NCBI GenBank assembly: GCA_022565355.1
Contig: JAIUMU010000002.1
Location: 496,001-560,000 of the forward strand
Direction: 5' to 3'
Length of the DNA stretch: 64,000 nt
Origin: Idiomarina sp.
GTDB taxonomy: Bacteria; Pseudomonadota; Gammaproteobacteria; Enterobacterales; Alteromonadaceae
This document shows positions 1-11,239 of the stretch, piece by piece. A program made the translations under genes and the position numbers. Within the stretch, counting starts at the first letter, position 1; the number at the start of each line of letters is the position of its first letter. The notes beneath the pieces are model-generated. The model made no database searches and was not told where the DNA came from. It saw nothing but the letters and a program-made list of their open reading frames with translations.

Positions 1-86
1 AAAAACTAGCGGAGCGTATGGCCGAGCTGCATCCGCACATTCGCATTAAACACCGCGAGCTGGATCGTAAACATGCCAAATCTTAG
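1..86 (+). CDS. rapZ: RapZ C-terminal fragment (truncated by window start)
   Basis: Frame starting at base 3 reads KLAERMAELHPHIRIKHRELDRKHAKS*; ends in the IxHRxL(E/D) RapZ-type tail and overlaps the HPr start. Confidence 0.6.
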   Translation, partial: KLAERMAELHPHIRIKHRELDRKHAKS

Positions 87-348
87 CCGTAGCATCGATA
101 TTCGTAACAAATTAGGGTTGCACGCAAGAGCCGCAACCAAGTTAGCGCGGCTTGCCAATGAATTTGATGCCAAGATTACCATTGCCCAAGATGGCAAGGC
201 TGTAGATGCTAGCAGTGTAATGGGCTTAATGTTGCTGGCCAGCCAGCAAGGGAAAACTATCGAGATTAACGCCACAGGTGCCGATGCAGAGGCGGCCCTA
301 GAAGCGATTACGCAGTTAGTGCAAAACCGCTTCCACGAAGACGAATAG
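73..348 (+). CDS. ptsO: HPr-family phosphocarrier (NPr-like)
   Basis: GLHARAATKLARLA phospho-His motif and SSVMGLMLLA; adjacent to rapZ. Confidence 0.85.
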   Translation: MPNLSRSIDIRNKLGLHARAATKLARLANEFDAKITIAQDGKAVDASSVMGLMLLASQQGKTIEINATGADAEAALEAITQLVQNRFHEDE

Positions 349-353
349 CAGGC

Positions 354-1748
354 CTAGGCGCCCGCTATTTTCATATTCTCTACCAATACAGATCCAGAAA
401 GTACGCCATGGCGCGGATCAACATCATCGGCCATTGCTACCATTTGTTGGAACATCTGCTTTAAATTACCCGCAATAGTAACTTCACTTACCGGGAATTG
501 GATTTCGCCATTCTCTACCCAGAAACCCGCAGCACCGCGGCTATAATCGCCGGTAACCATGTTTACGCCTTGGCCCATCAGCTCCGTAACTAACAAGCCA
601 CGGCCCATGCGCTTGCACAGTGCCGATAAATCCGCATCCAAATGGCTAGCCTTCGGCTGTACCCGCCAATTATGAATACCACCCGCATGGCCGGTGGTTT
701 GCATACCAAGTTTGCGCGCGGCATAACTGGTAAGTAAGTAGGTTTCTAGCACACCATTTTGCACGATATCGCGAGCTTGGGTAACAACGCCTTCATGATC
801 GAATGGGCTGGAAGCCAAACCGCCAGGAATCAACGGATCTTCATGAATATCTAACCAATCTGGGAAAATGGGTTGGCCAAGGTGATCGAGCAAAAACGAG
901 CTCTTGCGATACAAGCTGCCGCCGCTAATGGCGCCAGCGAACGAGCCAAACAAATGATGCGCTAAATCACTATGAAAGATAACCGGCGCCGAACACGTAG
1001 GAATAGAACGAGCCCCTAGGCGCGCCAATGTAGTAGCTGCCGCTTCTCGCGCTACAGCTTCTGGCGAACTTAGAAGTGCCGGATTACGCGCCACAGTATA
1101 GGCGTAATCGCGTTCCATTTTCTCGCCTTCTTTGGCGATTGGCATACAGCTTAAGCTTTGCCGAGAGCTCATGTAATGGCCGATAAAGCCATGGCTGTTG
1201 CCATACACCCGAAACCCGCAATGGCTGCTGTAGTGAGCGCCATCGGAGTTCACAATGCGGTCATCTACTGAGAGCATTACCGCTTCACAAGCTAAAGCCT
1301 GCTCGGTAGCATATTCAGGGCTTTGATCGGCGGCATAAAATAATTCTGGCTCTGGATAACCAAACGCCATTAATTCTTTATCGGCAAGGCCCGCACAACT
1401 ATCAGCTTGCGTGAACCGGGCAATAGCATCGGCTTTTTCCACCGCTATCGCCACCGCCTCTGGGGAAAGATCTGAGGTACTCGCGCTGCCTTTACTTTGG
1501 CCACGATACACGGTGATGCCCAGCGAGCCATCTTGATTAAATTCAACTGTTTCCACTTCGTTCAAGCGAGTACTTACGCTTAACCCGCGGCTATGGGCAA
1601 GAGCACACTCCGCTGCTGATGCGCCACGTTTTTTCGCTTGTGCAAGGGCTTCATCAAGCGCCTGCAACGCACGATCTAAATCTGGTTGTAATTGCTCTGG
1701 TGCCGTTAAATTTGCTGATGTTTTTGTAGTAGCCAAGATGAACCTCAA
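354..1748 (-). CDS. pmbA: Metalloprotease PmbA/TldE
   Basis: TldD/PmbA family features (VTGDYSRGAAGFWVENGEI); tldD nearby. Confidence 0.9.
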   Translation of the reverse strand: MRFILATTKTSANLTAPEQLQPDLDRALQALDEALAQAKKRGASAAECALAHSRGLSVSTRLNEVETVEFNQDGSLGITVYRGQSKGSASTSDLSPEAVAIAVEKADAIARFTQADSCAGLADKELMAFGYPEPELFYAADQSPEYATEQALACEAVMLSVDDRIVNSDGAHYSSHCGFRVYGNSHGFIGHYMSSRQSLSCMPIAKEGEKMERDYAYTVARNPALLSSPEAVAREAAATTLARLGARSIPTCSAPVIFHSDLAHHLFGSFAGAISGGSLYRKSSFLLDHLGQPIFPDWLDIHEDPLIPGGLASSPFDHEGVVTQARDIVQNGVLETYLLTSYAARKLGMQTTGHAGGIHNWRVQPKASHLDADLSALCKRMGRGLLVTELMGQGVNMVTGDYSRGAAGFWVENGEIQFPVSEVTIAGNLKQMFQQMVAMADDVDPRHGVLSGSVLVENMKIAGA

Positions 1749-1828
1749 AATATTGTGATGCGCCGCAGTGTATCGCCCTGCCGCGCTTCCTGATAAACTT
1801 ACCGCATTCTTTAGTTAGGTATTCAGCT

Positions 1829-2344
1829 ATGCAACACGATAATTCGAAAAATGATTCGTTCGACGATGATGATTTAAGTAAAACAGCCCTGAAACGCCAC
1901 TCTGCCGAAATGCATGATTTAGGCGTTAAGCTTGTGAAAATGGGCAACAATACAATTAAGCAACTGCCTCTTGATGATGAACTGCTCAGTAACATCAAAT
2001 TGGCCAAGAAAATCGAGAACAAGCGCGAAGGCTTTCGCCGGCAGCTGCAGTTTCTTGCGAAGCTATTGCGCCAACGCGATGTAGCGCCGATTCTTGCTGC
2101 GCTCGATGAAATTGAAAACCGCACCCTGTATCAAGCGGCGCATTTTCACAAACTCGAGCAATGGCGCGATCGTATCTTAAGCCAAGGCGATGATGCCATT
2201 CAGGCGTTTATTGATGAATACCCGCATGCTGATCGTCAGCAGCTGCGCCAATTCACTCGCCAAGCGCAAAAAGAGCAACAACAAGAAAAACCACCAGCCG
2301 CTGCACGCGCGCTGTTCAAATATATTCGCAGCGTGGCGGATTAA
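1829..2344 (+). CDS. yjgA: YjgA/DarP ribosome-associated protein
   Basis: SKTALKRHSAEMHDLGVKLVKM motif; divergent from pmbA as in many gammaproteobacteria. Confidence 0.85.
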   Translation: MQHDNSKNDSFDDDDLSKTALKRHSAEMHDLGVKLVKMGNNTIKQLPLDDELLSNIKLAKKIENKREGFRRQLQFLAKLLRQRDVAPILAALDEIENRTLYQAAHFHKLEQWRDRILSQGDDAIQAFIDEYPHADRQQLRQFTRQAQKEQQQEKPPAAARALFKYIRSVAD

Positions 2345-2347
2345 GAA

Positions 2348-2368
2348 CGGGCGCTAAAACAGCGCCCG
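2348..2368. terminator. GC-rich hairpin between convergent yjgA and tldD
   Basis: CGGGCGCT-AAAAC-AGCGCCCG perfect 8-bp stem; no clear T-tract. Confidence 0.45.
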
Positions 2369-2377
2369 CAGCAATGT

Positions 2378-3847
2378 CTACTCGGTTCCACCTACTGTCA
2401 TAGCATCAATTTTAAGCGTCGGTTGGCCTACGCCAACTGGCACGCTTTGGCCATCTTTACCACACACACCAATGCCTGTATCTAAGGCTAAATCATTACC
2501 CACCATCGATACTGCCGACATCGCATCAGGGCCATTACCGATTAAGGTAGCGCCTTTCAACGGTGCAGTGATTTTGCCATCTTCAATTAAATAAGCTTCG
2601 GAAGCCGAAAACACAAACTTACCCGAAGTAATATCTACTTGGCCACCTGAAAACTGTGGCGCATAAATGCCCCGCTTCACTGAAGCAATGATTTCTTCCG
2701 GTGTTTTATCACCACCCAACATGTAGGTGTTGGTCATCCGCGGCATCGGCAGATGCGCATAAGATTCACGGCGGCCATTGCCCGTTGGCGCAACACCCAT
2801 TAAGCGTGCATTGAGCTTATCTTGCATGTAGCCCACTAAACGGCCATCTTCAATTAAGGTATTGTATTGAGTTGGCGTACCTTCATCATCTACGCTTAAC
2901 GAACCACGGCGATTACTGATGGTGCCATCATCTACAATAGTAATGCCTTTCGCCGCAACTTGCTCACCCATACGGCCGCTATATGAAGATGCGCCCTTAC
3001 GGTTGAAATCACCCTCTAAACCATGGCCTACGGCTTCGTGTAACAACACGCCAGGCCAACCTGAGCCCAATACCACTGGCATACTGCCAGCAGGCGCAGG
3101 CTGCGCTTCCAGCATAATCAGCGCTTGCCGCACTGCTTCATCTACATAACTTTCAAAGCGTTGCTTTTCTGGGCCCTTACCATCGGTATCCAGCCATACC
3201 GGCTGCATAAAGTAATGGTAATCAACTCTACCACCGCCACCTGATGAACCGCGCTCGCGGCGGCCATTCTGTTCGGCAAGCACGCTGCAGTTTAAGCGCA
3301 CCAAAGGGCGCACATCGCTAGCTAAAGTGCCATCGGTGGCCGCTACCAACACATGCTCATAGGAACCGGTTAAACTTACACTTACTTCTTTAATGCGCGG
3401 ATCTGCGGCACGAGCGCGCTTATCCATAGCTTGTAATAAGGCAATCTTCTTCGGCTCGGCCAAGCTATCGAGTGGGTTATCAACTCCGTACAGCGGGGTA
3501 TGCTGAACCGCACTAAGCACGCCCACTTTGCGTTCAACACCCTGCTCGGCAATACCACGTGCAGCTGCTGCAGCTCGTTTTAGCGCCGGCGGATCAATGC
3601 TATCGGCATACGCAAAGCCGGTTTTTTCACCGCTAACGGCGCGCACACCAAGGCCGCGCTCAATATTGAAACTGCCACTTTTAACAATGCTATCTTCCAG
3701 TACCCAGGCTTCGTGAATACTGCTTTGCAGATAGATATCTGCATAATCAACACTGCCGTTATACATACTTTGCAAGCTTTGCTGCAGCGCTGAATAATCT
3801 AAATCGGCACTGTGTAACAAATGCTCGGCAACCTGAGTATCAATCAT
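2378..3847 (-). CDS. tldD: Metalloprotease TldD
   Basis: [16 protein letters not shown] metal-binding motif. Confidence 0.92.
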   Translation of the reverse strand: MIDTQVAEHLLHSADLDYSALQQSLQSMYNGSVDYADIYLQSSIHEAWVLEDSIVKSGSFNIERGLGVRAVSGEKTGFAYADSIDPPALKRAAAAARGIAEQGVERKVGVLSAVQHTPLYGVDNPLDSLAEPKKIALLQAMDKRARAADPRIKEVSVSLTGSYEHVLVAATDGTLASDVRPLVRLNCSVLAEQNGRRERGSSGGGGRVDYHYFMQPVWLDTDGKGPEKQRFESYVDEAVRQALIMLEAQPAPAGSMPVVLGSGWPGVLLHEAVGHGLEGDFNRKGASSYSGRMGEQVAAKGITIVDDGTISNRRGSLSVDDEGTPTQYNTLIEDGRLVGYMQDKLNARLMGVAPTGNGRRESYAHLPMPRMTNTYMLGGDKTPEEIIASVKRGIYAPQFSGGQVDITSGKFVFSASEAYLIEDGKITAPLKGATLIGNGPDAMSAVSMVGNDLALDTGIGVCGKDGQSVPVGVGQPTLKIDAMTVGGTE

Positions 3848-4706
3848 GAATAAACTGCACCTTAAATTGGTTATGTTGTTGCACCGGCATTTGCTGGCGC
3901 ACTTTCGCTAATGTTTCTAAATCAAGTTCTACGGTTAAAACACCAGGCTCTGCACCTAGCTCACCAATAATTTCGCCCCATGGATTCACCACCATACTAT
4001 GGCCCCATGTTTCGCGGCCATCATCGTGCGTTCCCGTTTGGTTTGGCGCTAACAAATACACTTGGTTTTCAATTGCCCGCGCCTGCAGAAGCGGCTGCCA
4101 ATGCGCCGCGCCAGTAACTTTGGTGAACGCCGACGGCAGGGAAATCAGCTCGGCGCCCATATTGCGCAATGCCCGAAACATCTCGGGGAAGCGCAAATCA
4201 TAACACACCGCCAAACCCAGTTTTCCGAAAGGTGTATCTAGCACCACCAACTGCTCGCCAGGCTTGGTAAATTTCGATTCTTGATAGGTTTTGGTATTGT
4301 CGTTTACGGCTGCATCGAACAAATGGATTTTATCGTAACGGCTAACTAACTCGCCATCCGCATCAAACAACAGCGAAGCGGCTGCATAGCGATCATCTGC
4401 TTTAATCGCCATGGTGCCTGCTAATATCCACACGCCATACTCGCGGCAGCAGGCTTGTGTAAACTCTTGTACTGGGCCTGAACCTAATGGTTCAGCATAT
4501 TTACCTTGAGCCGCTTCGCCGGCGCCAAAGCGCGCAAAGGCTTCCGGGATAATCACTAAATGCGCCGGTGGTGTTTCGCTCTCAGGTTGTTCAGCTACTA
4601 AGTTCTGCAGCAGTTCACGAATAATTTTCTGGTTTTCAGCAAAATCAGCCCGCGAAGTAAATTGCAGCAAGCTAACTAGTGCTTTCGGCTGCGAGGAATT
4701 ACTCAT
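3840..4706 (-). CDS. Carbon-nitrogen hydrolase (nitrilase superfamily)
   Basis: Glu/Lys/Cys nitrilase motifs ([30 protein letters not shown]); start set at MSNSSQ. Confidence 0.85.
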   Translation of the reverse strand: MSNSSQPKALVSLLQFTSRADFAENQKIIRELLQNLVAEQPESETPPAHLVIIPEAFARFGAGEAAQGKYAEPLGSGPVQEFTQACCREYGVWILAGTMAIKADDRYAAASLLFDADGELVSRYDKIHLFDAAVNDNTKTYQESKFTKPGEQLVVLDTPFGKLGLAVCYDLRFPEMFRALRNMGAELISLPSAFTKVTGAAHWQPLLQARAIENQVYLLAPNQTGTHDDGRETWGHSMVVNPWGEIIGELGAEPGVLTVELDLETLAKVRQQMPVQQHNQFKVQFIHD

Positions 4707-7700
4707 TACCACCCTCCCGTATCGCTTCCGTATTTTCCGGTAGTTCACGGGGCAGCACATCATCACCCATTTCTGGTAACTCTACTTCGCGGCTATCCCG
4801 CTTCACTTCGGTAACTACCGGCTCACTGATGGTGCCGGTAATTTCATATTCCAACCGTGAAATTACTTGCGCATCGTGTAATACCCGATCGAGCACTAAT
4901 GCAGCGATACCACTTGGTGGGTTCACCATAAATGCCAGTAACACGGGCAAGCTCGAAGTAACTTTGGGTACGTAGCTCAATTGGTAATTTAACGATTCAT
5001 CCAGCAGATTAGTGTAGCCGCGCACCGACATATCGCCCGCAGAGCCATTCATGCGCGTGTTATTCGTACTTACTACGCCGTTATCTAACTCAAGCGTGCC
5101 GCCGAACGAAGAATAGAACATACCGCGGGCAAAAATATCGCGGAAATCCAAAGTAAGCTTGCGCAACACGCTATCTAAGCTCAATAACGAGAATATCCGC
5201 GCACCGCCATCGGATACATCGCGTAAATAGCCGGCGCCAAAGTTCCACACTACTTCGCCGCTCAGGGTTTCGGTATTCCAATCCTGTAGCGCGCCCTGCC
5301 AATTTAAATCAAAATTAAAGTTGGCTGAAGAATCGCGCACAATGGAGTTATAGCCCAGTTCGTTTAAATACGAGCCAATATTGCTGCTACGGAAGGTACC
5401 GCGAACACCGCTGGTTAAATCACTACCGTTACCTTGCCAACCACCTCGGGCTTGCAGCACGGTATTGCCTTTGCGTACTTCAAAATTACGTAACTGCTCA
5501 CCCGGCATCGCTGGCTCTAGGCGCATCGCTACTTCACCAAACTCACGCCCTTCATAACGGCATATGCGGCAGGTGAAAATAATGGGCGGCAGAGTATCTA
5601 ACCAACTACGATCTATATCTACCCCAGCGCTTTCAGTGCCTTCACTGCCAGAGCCCTCAGTGCCAGCCTCGCCATTGAGCCCAGCCATACTTTCCAACTC
5701 AAGGAAATCGGCAGCAACGGTGAGCTGGCCAGTACCAATTGTGCTCCAATCAATGCGGGCGCGGCCATTCTCTGCATTTACATCCAGCAACCAACCATCG
5801 CCACTACTACGGCCCTGTATTTGGGTTAAGGTAAAGTTTTGCCCAAACCAATACATATTCTCAATGCTGGCATCTACCCGGCTTAGCGGGGGAACCCAGG
5901 CGTTACCTGAGCTATCGTCTTCCGTAATCACTTCTAGCTCAGCGCCAGCAATTGAAGGTTCGGCGCCAGCAATGCTTTGGGTTGCCGCACTAGTTAAGGT
6001 GGTTATTACTGGTAACCATTCGCCTAAATCAGCTGTTGGTAACCCCGCCATAATGCGGAAACCGGGTTCAGATCGCGCGCCCACTGTGTAGGGGCTTTCG
6101 CCAACCTGCAGCTCCATCGCGTGAAAACCACCACTACCAATGGCCATTTCGCCACGCAAGTTAGCAACGCCGGCGATATCGGCAATCGCATTCAGCCTGT
6201 TCTCATCGCCATTTACATCAATCGCTAAAATGCGCTCTTCACCTGCGGATTTCATAAAGGGTGCAGGCAAACGAATATCCGTGGCCGTTAAATCGGTAGC
6301 CATCAGCCATTGGTACTGATACCCCCCATCACTAATCGCTAAATTAAAATCTGCCTGCCATGCGGCCAAGCCGCTCATTTGATCTAACAATGGCACTTGG
6401 GCATGCTGGGCACGCACCGCATCCATTTGCCAATCGCCTTGCACATCGGCGTGCAACTCATAGCCATCTGCCGTTGGGTTGCCTGTTAATGCTAGTGCCA
6501 CAGGCAAGCCGAGCAGTAACGCAGAATCACTCGCCACACTCAAATCGCCATTGCGAAAATCGAGCCGACCCTGCACTTCTCGCAGCCATAAATTCACAGG
6601 CTCAATAAAAATATCCTGGTTATCGAGGTTTACATACCCCTCGGCAACCACATCGGTGTTATCGCCCGCTAGAGGAATGTCCAAAGTAAATGCGCCGGTA
6701 ACGGTTCCGGCCGGATAAACCCGCTCTAACGCACCACCTACTGAGCCGGCCAACGGGCTCGCTGCAAACAATTGCTGCAGTTGCGGGCCGCTCGCCGCAA
6801 CGTCGGATGCAATATGCAAATGCCGTGCGTTACCCGCAATATCACGAATTTCCGCATGCACTTGCGTAAGCGGAATACCGTTTAACTCACCACCGCGCGC
6901 GCGGATATCCAGTTGTTCATCATAAAATTGCAGGGTGGCTTGCGTGTTTTCCACTGCAGGCCAATCTTGCCGGAACTTATAGTGCAAATTGTTGATAACA
7001 GCTTGTGCTTGCAGCACACCTTGCGCATCTCGGTATGGAAATCCTGCAAGCGGCCCACGCCACACCATCGCCAAGCTATCAACATCGCCATCTTGCAGTG
7101 CCTCGGTAAGATAGTTACCGAGGTTCTCACCCAGTTGCAGCGGCAGTAATGCCACCACATCAAGCACATCCATGCCGGTGCTGCCACCTGTGAGTAACCA
7201 ATCTACTTCGGTATCTTGATTAGCCCCGCCAGAGAAGCGCATTTGTTGCTGAATATCAGCGCCAGGCAAGCTAAATTCGGCGGTATCTATATCAAGATTC
7301 CACTGGCCATTCTCTTGCAGCCAACCTCCGCGGACTTCCATTTTGCTAAGCAGCTTGGCATCGTTATAGGTAGCTGGAGAAATAAGCCGTACTTCCTCTC
7401 CCGCCAGCTTAAATTGGCCTTGCTGTAAGCTGCTCCACACTTCCATTTGCAAACCACTAATACCCGGCACGCCGCGATGCGGCTGCCAAGTAAGATCGCT
7501 GCCATTGGCATAAAATTGCCAATCACGCTGCTCATCTAAGCGCACTTGCAAGGTTTCCAGATTGCCGCCCACTTGCAGGCCATCAAGCCAGCCACCTAAG
7601 GCCGCACCAGCCGAGCCAAATAAATTCCACAGCGGGCTAAAATCAATCAGCTCAATATCATTTACATTCCACAGGTGCTCGCCGTTTTGGTACTGCCAGG

Positions 7701-8664
7701 TAACCTGCTCGAACTGCCACTCCAAATCATTCAGCGCCACTTTCATGGGCGCCGAGTTCAGTACCCAGCCATCGTCTTGCGGGAACAATGTCCACGCCGT
7801 AGCGGGCGTAACCAACCGATGCTCAGATTCTGGGCTCTGCCACTCTAAAATATTCTGCTCGAAATTTAGCTGCCCATCACCAAAGCGGCCCTTATCGAAA
7901 TCGAGCCAGCCTTGTAAGTTAAACTCAGCGCGGTTAATGGCGGAATTTTCGGTAAGGGCTTGCAACCAAGGGGAGATATCCAGTTGCTGTGCTTCAATAA
8001 ACACACTGCCACTCATTACGGTAAAGGAATCACCTTCCAGATCCACAATGAAGTTCAGAGCATTAGCGGTAATATCCGGAATACTGAACAGCCCCACCGC
8101 CTGCCTGCGAGAGCCCTCGCGGCGCCAACTTAAACGCTGAATATCAATCGAACGTGGTGGTTGCTCAGCGAAATGTACGGTAACCACACCGTTGCGCAAT
8201 TGAAAATGCTCTAGCTGCTGCAACAGTAGTTGCTCGAGCGTGGCTTGTAGCTCGTTGAATGAGCCTACTTCCGTACTTTGCCGATAATGGATATCGAGCT
8301 GCACATCGGCGAGTTCAAAGTGCTCAAACAGCACTTGGCGCTGCCAAAGGCTATTCCAAAAATCGATGCCCAAACTGAAGTTGCCCACCGAGAAGGCTAC
8401 ATCGTTGCTTTCATCCAAATCGAAGCGCACATCGCGCAACACTAGTGCGGGCCCCGCGCCACTCCAGGTGGCCGAGAGGCTGCCGATGGCTATCTCTTGC
8501 TGAAAGCGTTGGCTAAGCTGGGTTTCGATATCACCACGGAAGTGATCGAGGTAGGGCAAACTAAAGCGCACTACACTAAGCAGCACAGCAAAGCCCACCA
8601 ACAGTACTGCTACTGTTAGCCATAGCTTGCGAATGAATAAACTTAAGGCGCTTTTAAAGGTCAC
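4699..8664 (-). CDS. yhdP: YhdP/AsmA-like large envelope protein
   Basis: 1321 aa, N-terminal TM, between rng and nitrilase/tldD as in the conserved cluster. Confidence 0.85.
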   Translation of the reverse strand: MTFKSALSLFIRKLWLTVAVLLVGFAVLLSVVRFSLPYLDHFRGDIETQLSQRFQQEIAIGSLSATWSGAGPALVLRDVRFDLDESNDVAFSVGNFSLGIDFWNSLWQRQVLFEHFELADVQLDIHYRQSTEVGSFNELQATLEQLLLQQLEHFQLRNGVVTVHFAEQPPRSIDIQRLSWRREGSRRQAVGLFSIPDITANALNFIVDLEGDSFTVMSGSVFIEAQQLDISPWLQALTENSAINRAEFNLQGWLDFDKGRFGDGQLNFEQNILEWQSPESEHRLVTPATAWTLFPQDDGWVLNSAPMKVALNDLEWQFEQVTWQYQNGEHLWNVNDIELIDFSPLWNLFGSAGAALGGWLDGLQVGGNLETLQVRLDEQRDWQFYANGSDLTWQPHRGVPGISGLQMEVWSSLQQGQFKLAGEEVRLISPATYNDAKLLSKMEVRGGWLQENGQWNLDIDTAEFSLPGADIQQQMRFSGGANQDTEVDWLLTGGSTGMDVLDVVALLPLQLGENLGNYLTEALQDGDVDSLAMVWRGPLAGFPYRDAQGVLQAQAVINNLHYKFRQDWPAVENTQATLQFYDEQLDIRARGGELNGIPLTQVHAEIRDIAGNARHLHIASDVAASGPQLQQLFAASPLAGSVGGALERVYPAGTVTGAFTLDIPLAGDNTDVVAEGYVNLDNQDIFIEPVNLWLREVQGRLDFRNGDLSVASDSALLLGLPVALALTGNPTADGYELHADVQGDWQMDAVRAQHAQVPLLDQMSGLAAWQADFNLAISDGGYQYQWLMATDLTATDIRLPAPFMKSAGEERILAIDVNGDENRLNAIADIAGVANLRGEMAIGSGGFHAMELQVGESPYTVGARSEPGFRIMAGLPTADLGEWLPVITTLTSAATQSIAGAEPSIAGAELEVITEDDSSGNAWVPPLSRVDASIENMYWFGQNFTLTQIQGRSSGDGWLLDVNAENGRARIDWSTIGTGQLTVAADFLELESMAGLNGEAGTEGSGSEGTESAGVDIDRSWLDTLPPIIFTCRICRYEGREFGEVAMRLEPAMPGEQLRNFEVRKGNTVLQARGGWQGNGSDLTSGVRGTFRSSNIGSYLNELGYNSIVRDSSANFNFDLNWQGALQDWNTETLSGEVVWNFGAGYLRDVSDGGARIFSLLSLDSVLRKLTLDFRDIFARGMFYSSFGGTLELDNGVVSTNNTRMNGSAGDMSVRGYTNLLDESLNYQLSYVPKVTSSLPVLLAFMVNPPSGIAALVLDRVLHDAQVISRLEYEITGTISEPVVTEVKRDSREVELPEMGDDVLPRELPENTEAIREGGNE

Positions 8665-10133
8665 TACATCATTACCACATCAAATTGCTCTTGATGATAC
8701 AGAGGTTCAATTTGAACGTTAATTTGCTTCTCCACAAATACTTCTAACTCAGCAAGCGCGTGCGATTCATCATTTAACAACCGTTCGGCAACTGCCGCTG
8801 AAGCATACACAACAAACTTATCGGCAGCGTAAGCACGGTTCACCCGCACAATTTCACGCATAATTTCATAGCACACGGTATCTACGGTTTTCATAGAACC
8901 ACGGCCCTTACACACTGGGCACTCAGAACTTAACACATGCTCTAAACTTTCTCGTGTGCGCTTGCGCGTTAGCTCTACCAAACCCAACGAAGTAAACCCA
9001 GAAATACTGGTTTTCGCACGGTCTTTGGCAAGCGCCAATTCCAAGCTATGCAACACTCGGCGTTTGTGATCATCATTTTGCATATCTATAAAATCGACAA
9101 TAATAATGCCACCAAGGTTCCGTAACCGTAATTGCCGCGCAATGGCTTGGGTAGCCTCGGTGTTGGTATTGAAAATGGTTTCTTCTAAATTGCGATGGCC
9201 AACAAAGGCGCCGGTGTTGATGTCTATGGTGGTCATGGCCTCGGTTTGATCAATCACCAAGGTACCACCCGATTTCAACTGCACTCGGCGATCGAGCGCC
9301 CGTTGAATTTCATTTTCAACATCAAATAAATCGAAAATTGGCCGCTCACCTTCATAATATTCCAAGCGATCGGCTAACTGGGGTACAAACTCTTCCACAA
9401 AGGTATGCAGTTGCTGAAAACTCAGCCGAGAATCTACGCGAATACGCTCAATTTCCACACCCACAAAATCACGCAGCACTCGCGCAGCAAGATTCAAATC
9501 TTCGTACAGCATGCCGCCTTTCGAATTCTTCTTTTTACGCTCTTGAATTTTTTCCCACAAGCGCCGTAAAAATAACGCATCTTGTTCCAACTCTTCCGTG
9601 CCAGCACCTTCAGCGGCCGTGCGCACAATAAAGCCTATTTCTGTATCACTAAATTTATTCACTACACTGCGCAGGCGTTCGCGCTCGGCTTCGTTCTCAA
9701 TGCGCTGGGAAACGCCCACATGATTAGAGCGCGGCATGAGCACCAAATAACGCGAAGGAATGGTGACATCGGTAGTAAGCCTGGCACCCTTGGTACCCAA
9801 AGGATCTTTCACCACCTGCACCAAAATATACTGGCCTTGGCGCACCAAGCGCGCGATATCCGGTGGCGGCAGCTGCTCTCTATCCAGCTCTTCTACGTTA
9901 TCAATGCGGGTAATAATATCCGAGGCATGTAAAAACGCGGCTTTTTCCAAGCCGATATCTACAAAGGCGGCTTGCATACCGGGCAATACACGGCTTACTT
10001 TGCCAATGTACACATTGCCCACCAGCCCGCGCCGAGCTTCACGCTCAATATGTATTTCTTGTAAAATGCCATTTTCCACCAGGGCAACCCGGGTTTCACT
10101 TGGCGTTACGTTTACTAAAATCTCTGCACTCAT
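8664..10133 (-). CDS. rng: Ribonuclease G
   Basis: MSAEILVNVTPSETRVALVENG, GNVYIGKVSRVLPGMQAAFVDIG S1-domain start, ECPVCKGRG. Confidence 0.95.
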   Translation of the reverse strand: MSAEILVNVTPSETRVALVENGILQEIHIEREARRGLVGNVYIGKVSRVLPGMQAAFVDIGLEKAAFLHASDIITRIDNVEELDREQLPPPDIARLVRQGQYILVQVVKDPLGTKGARLTTDVTIPSRYLVLMPRSNHVGVSQRIENEAERERLRSVVNKFSDTEIGFIVRTAAEGAGTEELEQDALFLRRLWEKIQERKKKNSKGGMLYEDLNLAARVLRDFVGVEIERIRVDSRLSFQQLHTFVEEFVPQLADRLEYYEGERPIFDLFDVENEIQRALDRRVQLKSGGTLVIDQTEAMTTIDINTGAFVGHRNLEETIFNTNTEATQAIARQLRLRNLGGIIIVDFIDMQNDDHKRRVLHSLELALAKDRAKTSISGFTSLGLVELTRKRTRESLEHVLSSECPVCKGRGSMKTVDTVCYEIMREIVRVNRAYAADKFVVYASAAVAERLLNDESHALAELEVFVEKQINVQIEPLYHQEQFDVVMM

Positions 10134-10708
10134 TGGTTGTTATCCGTTATTGCCTGCCACTGCTGCAGCAATTGTTCGGTTTCATAAAGCGGTAGGCCCA
10201 CCACCGCAAAGTAGCTGCCACTAATGTGGCGCACAAATTTGCCTGCAACGCCCTGTATACCATACCCACCGGCTTTATCCTGCGGTTCGCCAGTTTGCCA
10301 GTAAGCGGCAATATCGGTGCTACTCAGGTTACGAAAGGTTACTTGCGTAGTTACCAAGCTTTGCCATTTCCCCACAGGGGTATGTAAGGCAACGGCCGTA
10401 AGCACTTCGTGCGTAGCACCGCTTAAACGCTGCATCATGCTGCTAAAGTGGGCAAAATCCGTTGGTTTTTCCATTACCGTATCGCCGGCTACCACTATCG
10501 TATCTGAACCCAGCACCCCAGCTTGCGGGTGATTGCTGGCTACCGCCGCCGCTTTTTCAGCGGCCAAACGCTGCACGTAATCGACAGGGCTTTCACCCGC
10601 GGCTTGTTGTTCGGCAATATTGGCAGGCTCGGTAACAAAGGGCACTTGCAGCAGTGCGAGCAACTCCTGACGCCTGGGGGAAGCCGATGCTAATACTAGC
10701 GTGTGCAT
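10130..10708 (-). CDS. maf: Maf-like nucleotide pyrophosphatase
   Basis: LVLASASPRRQELL and GSDTIVV motifs. Confidence 0.93.
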   Translation of the reverse strand: MHTLVLASASPRRQELLALLQVPFVTEPANIAEQQAAGESPVDYVQRLAAEKAAAVASNHPQAGVLGSDTIVVAGDTVMEKPTDFAHFSSMMQRLSGATHEVLTAVALHTPVGKWQSLVTTQVTFRNLSSTDIAAYWQTGEPQDKAGGYGIQGVAGKFVRHISGSYFAVVGLPLYETEQLLQQWQAITDNNQ

Positions 10709-10750
10709 GCATACTCCTGCCGGTTGAATGGGTTATCGCATGGGAAGCGT

Positions 10751-11239
10751 TTAACGTAACTGAAAACTGCGGCGAATTTTCCGTAGTACCAAGAAAACCC
10801 AAGGCCAAAAAATGGCTGAACTTAAGGCTGGCCAAAAATAGTGCAACATCAAGGGCGCATTATTCAAATAATGCTCGAATAAATACACAATTGCCCGCCC
10901 TAAAAACACCAACACCATTACTAATAGCGCTTGCTGCGATAAGGAAAAATTACGAATTCGTTTGTAATACTGTGCTGCGGGATACGCCACTAACGCATAC
11001 GCTGCTGCATGAAAGCCAAGCGTTGAGCCAAGTAAAATATCCACCGCTAAACCCACCGCAGCCGCGTAACCGATGTTCACACGATGCGGCAAGGCGATAA
11101 TCCAGTAAATCACTACCAATAGGGGCCATTCTGGGCGCCACGCAGCCACTTGTATCGATATCGGCATCACCGCAAAAATCAGGCTCAATACGATAGTGAT
11201 TAAAATAATACTGCGCTGCATAATTCTGCGGGTAAGCAT
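10751..11239 (-). CDS. mreD: Rod shape-determining protein MreD
   Basis: Hydrophobic protein immediately downstream of mreC. Confidence 0.88.
   Translation of the reverse strand: MLTRRIMQRSIILITIVLSLIFAVMPISIQVAAWRPEWPLLVVIYWIIALPHRVNIGYAAAVGLAVDILLGSTLGFHAAAYALVAYPAAQYYKRIRNFSLSQQALLVMVLVFLGRAIVYLFEHYLNNAPLMLHYFWPALSSAIFWPWVFLVLRKIRRSFQLR

Noticed and set aside
1654-2124. 156-aa minus-strand ORF spanning pmbA start and yjgA
   Set aside because: Overlaps two well-supported genes and has no domain signature.
7562-8140. 192-aa plus-strand ORF within yhdP
   Set aside because: Antisense to yhdP; no independent support.
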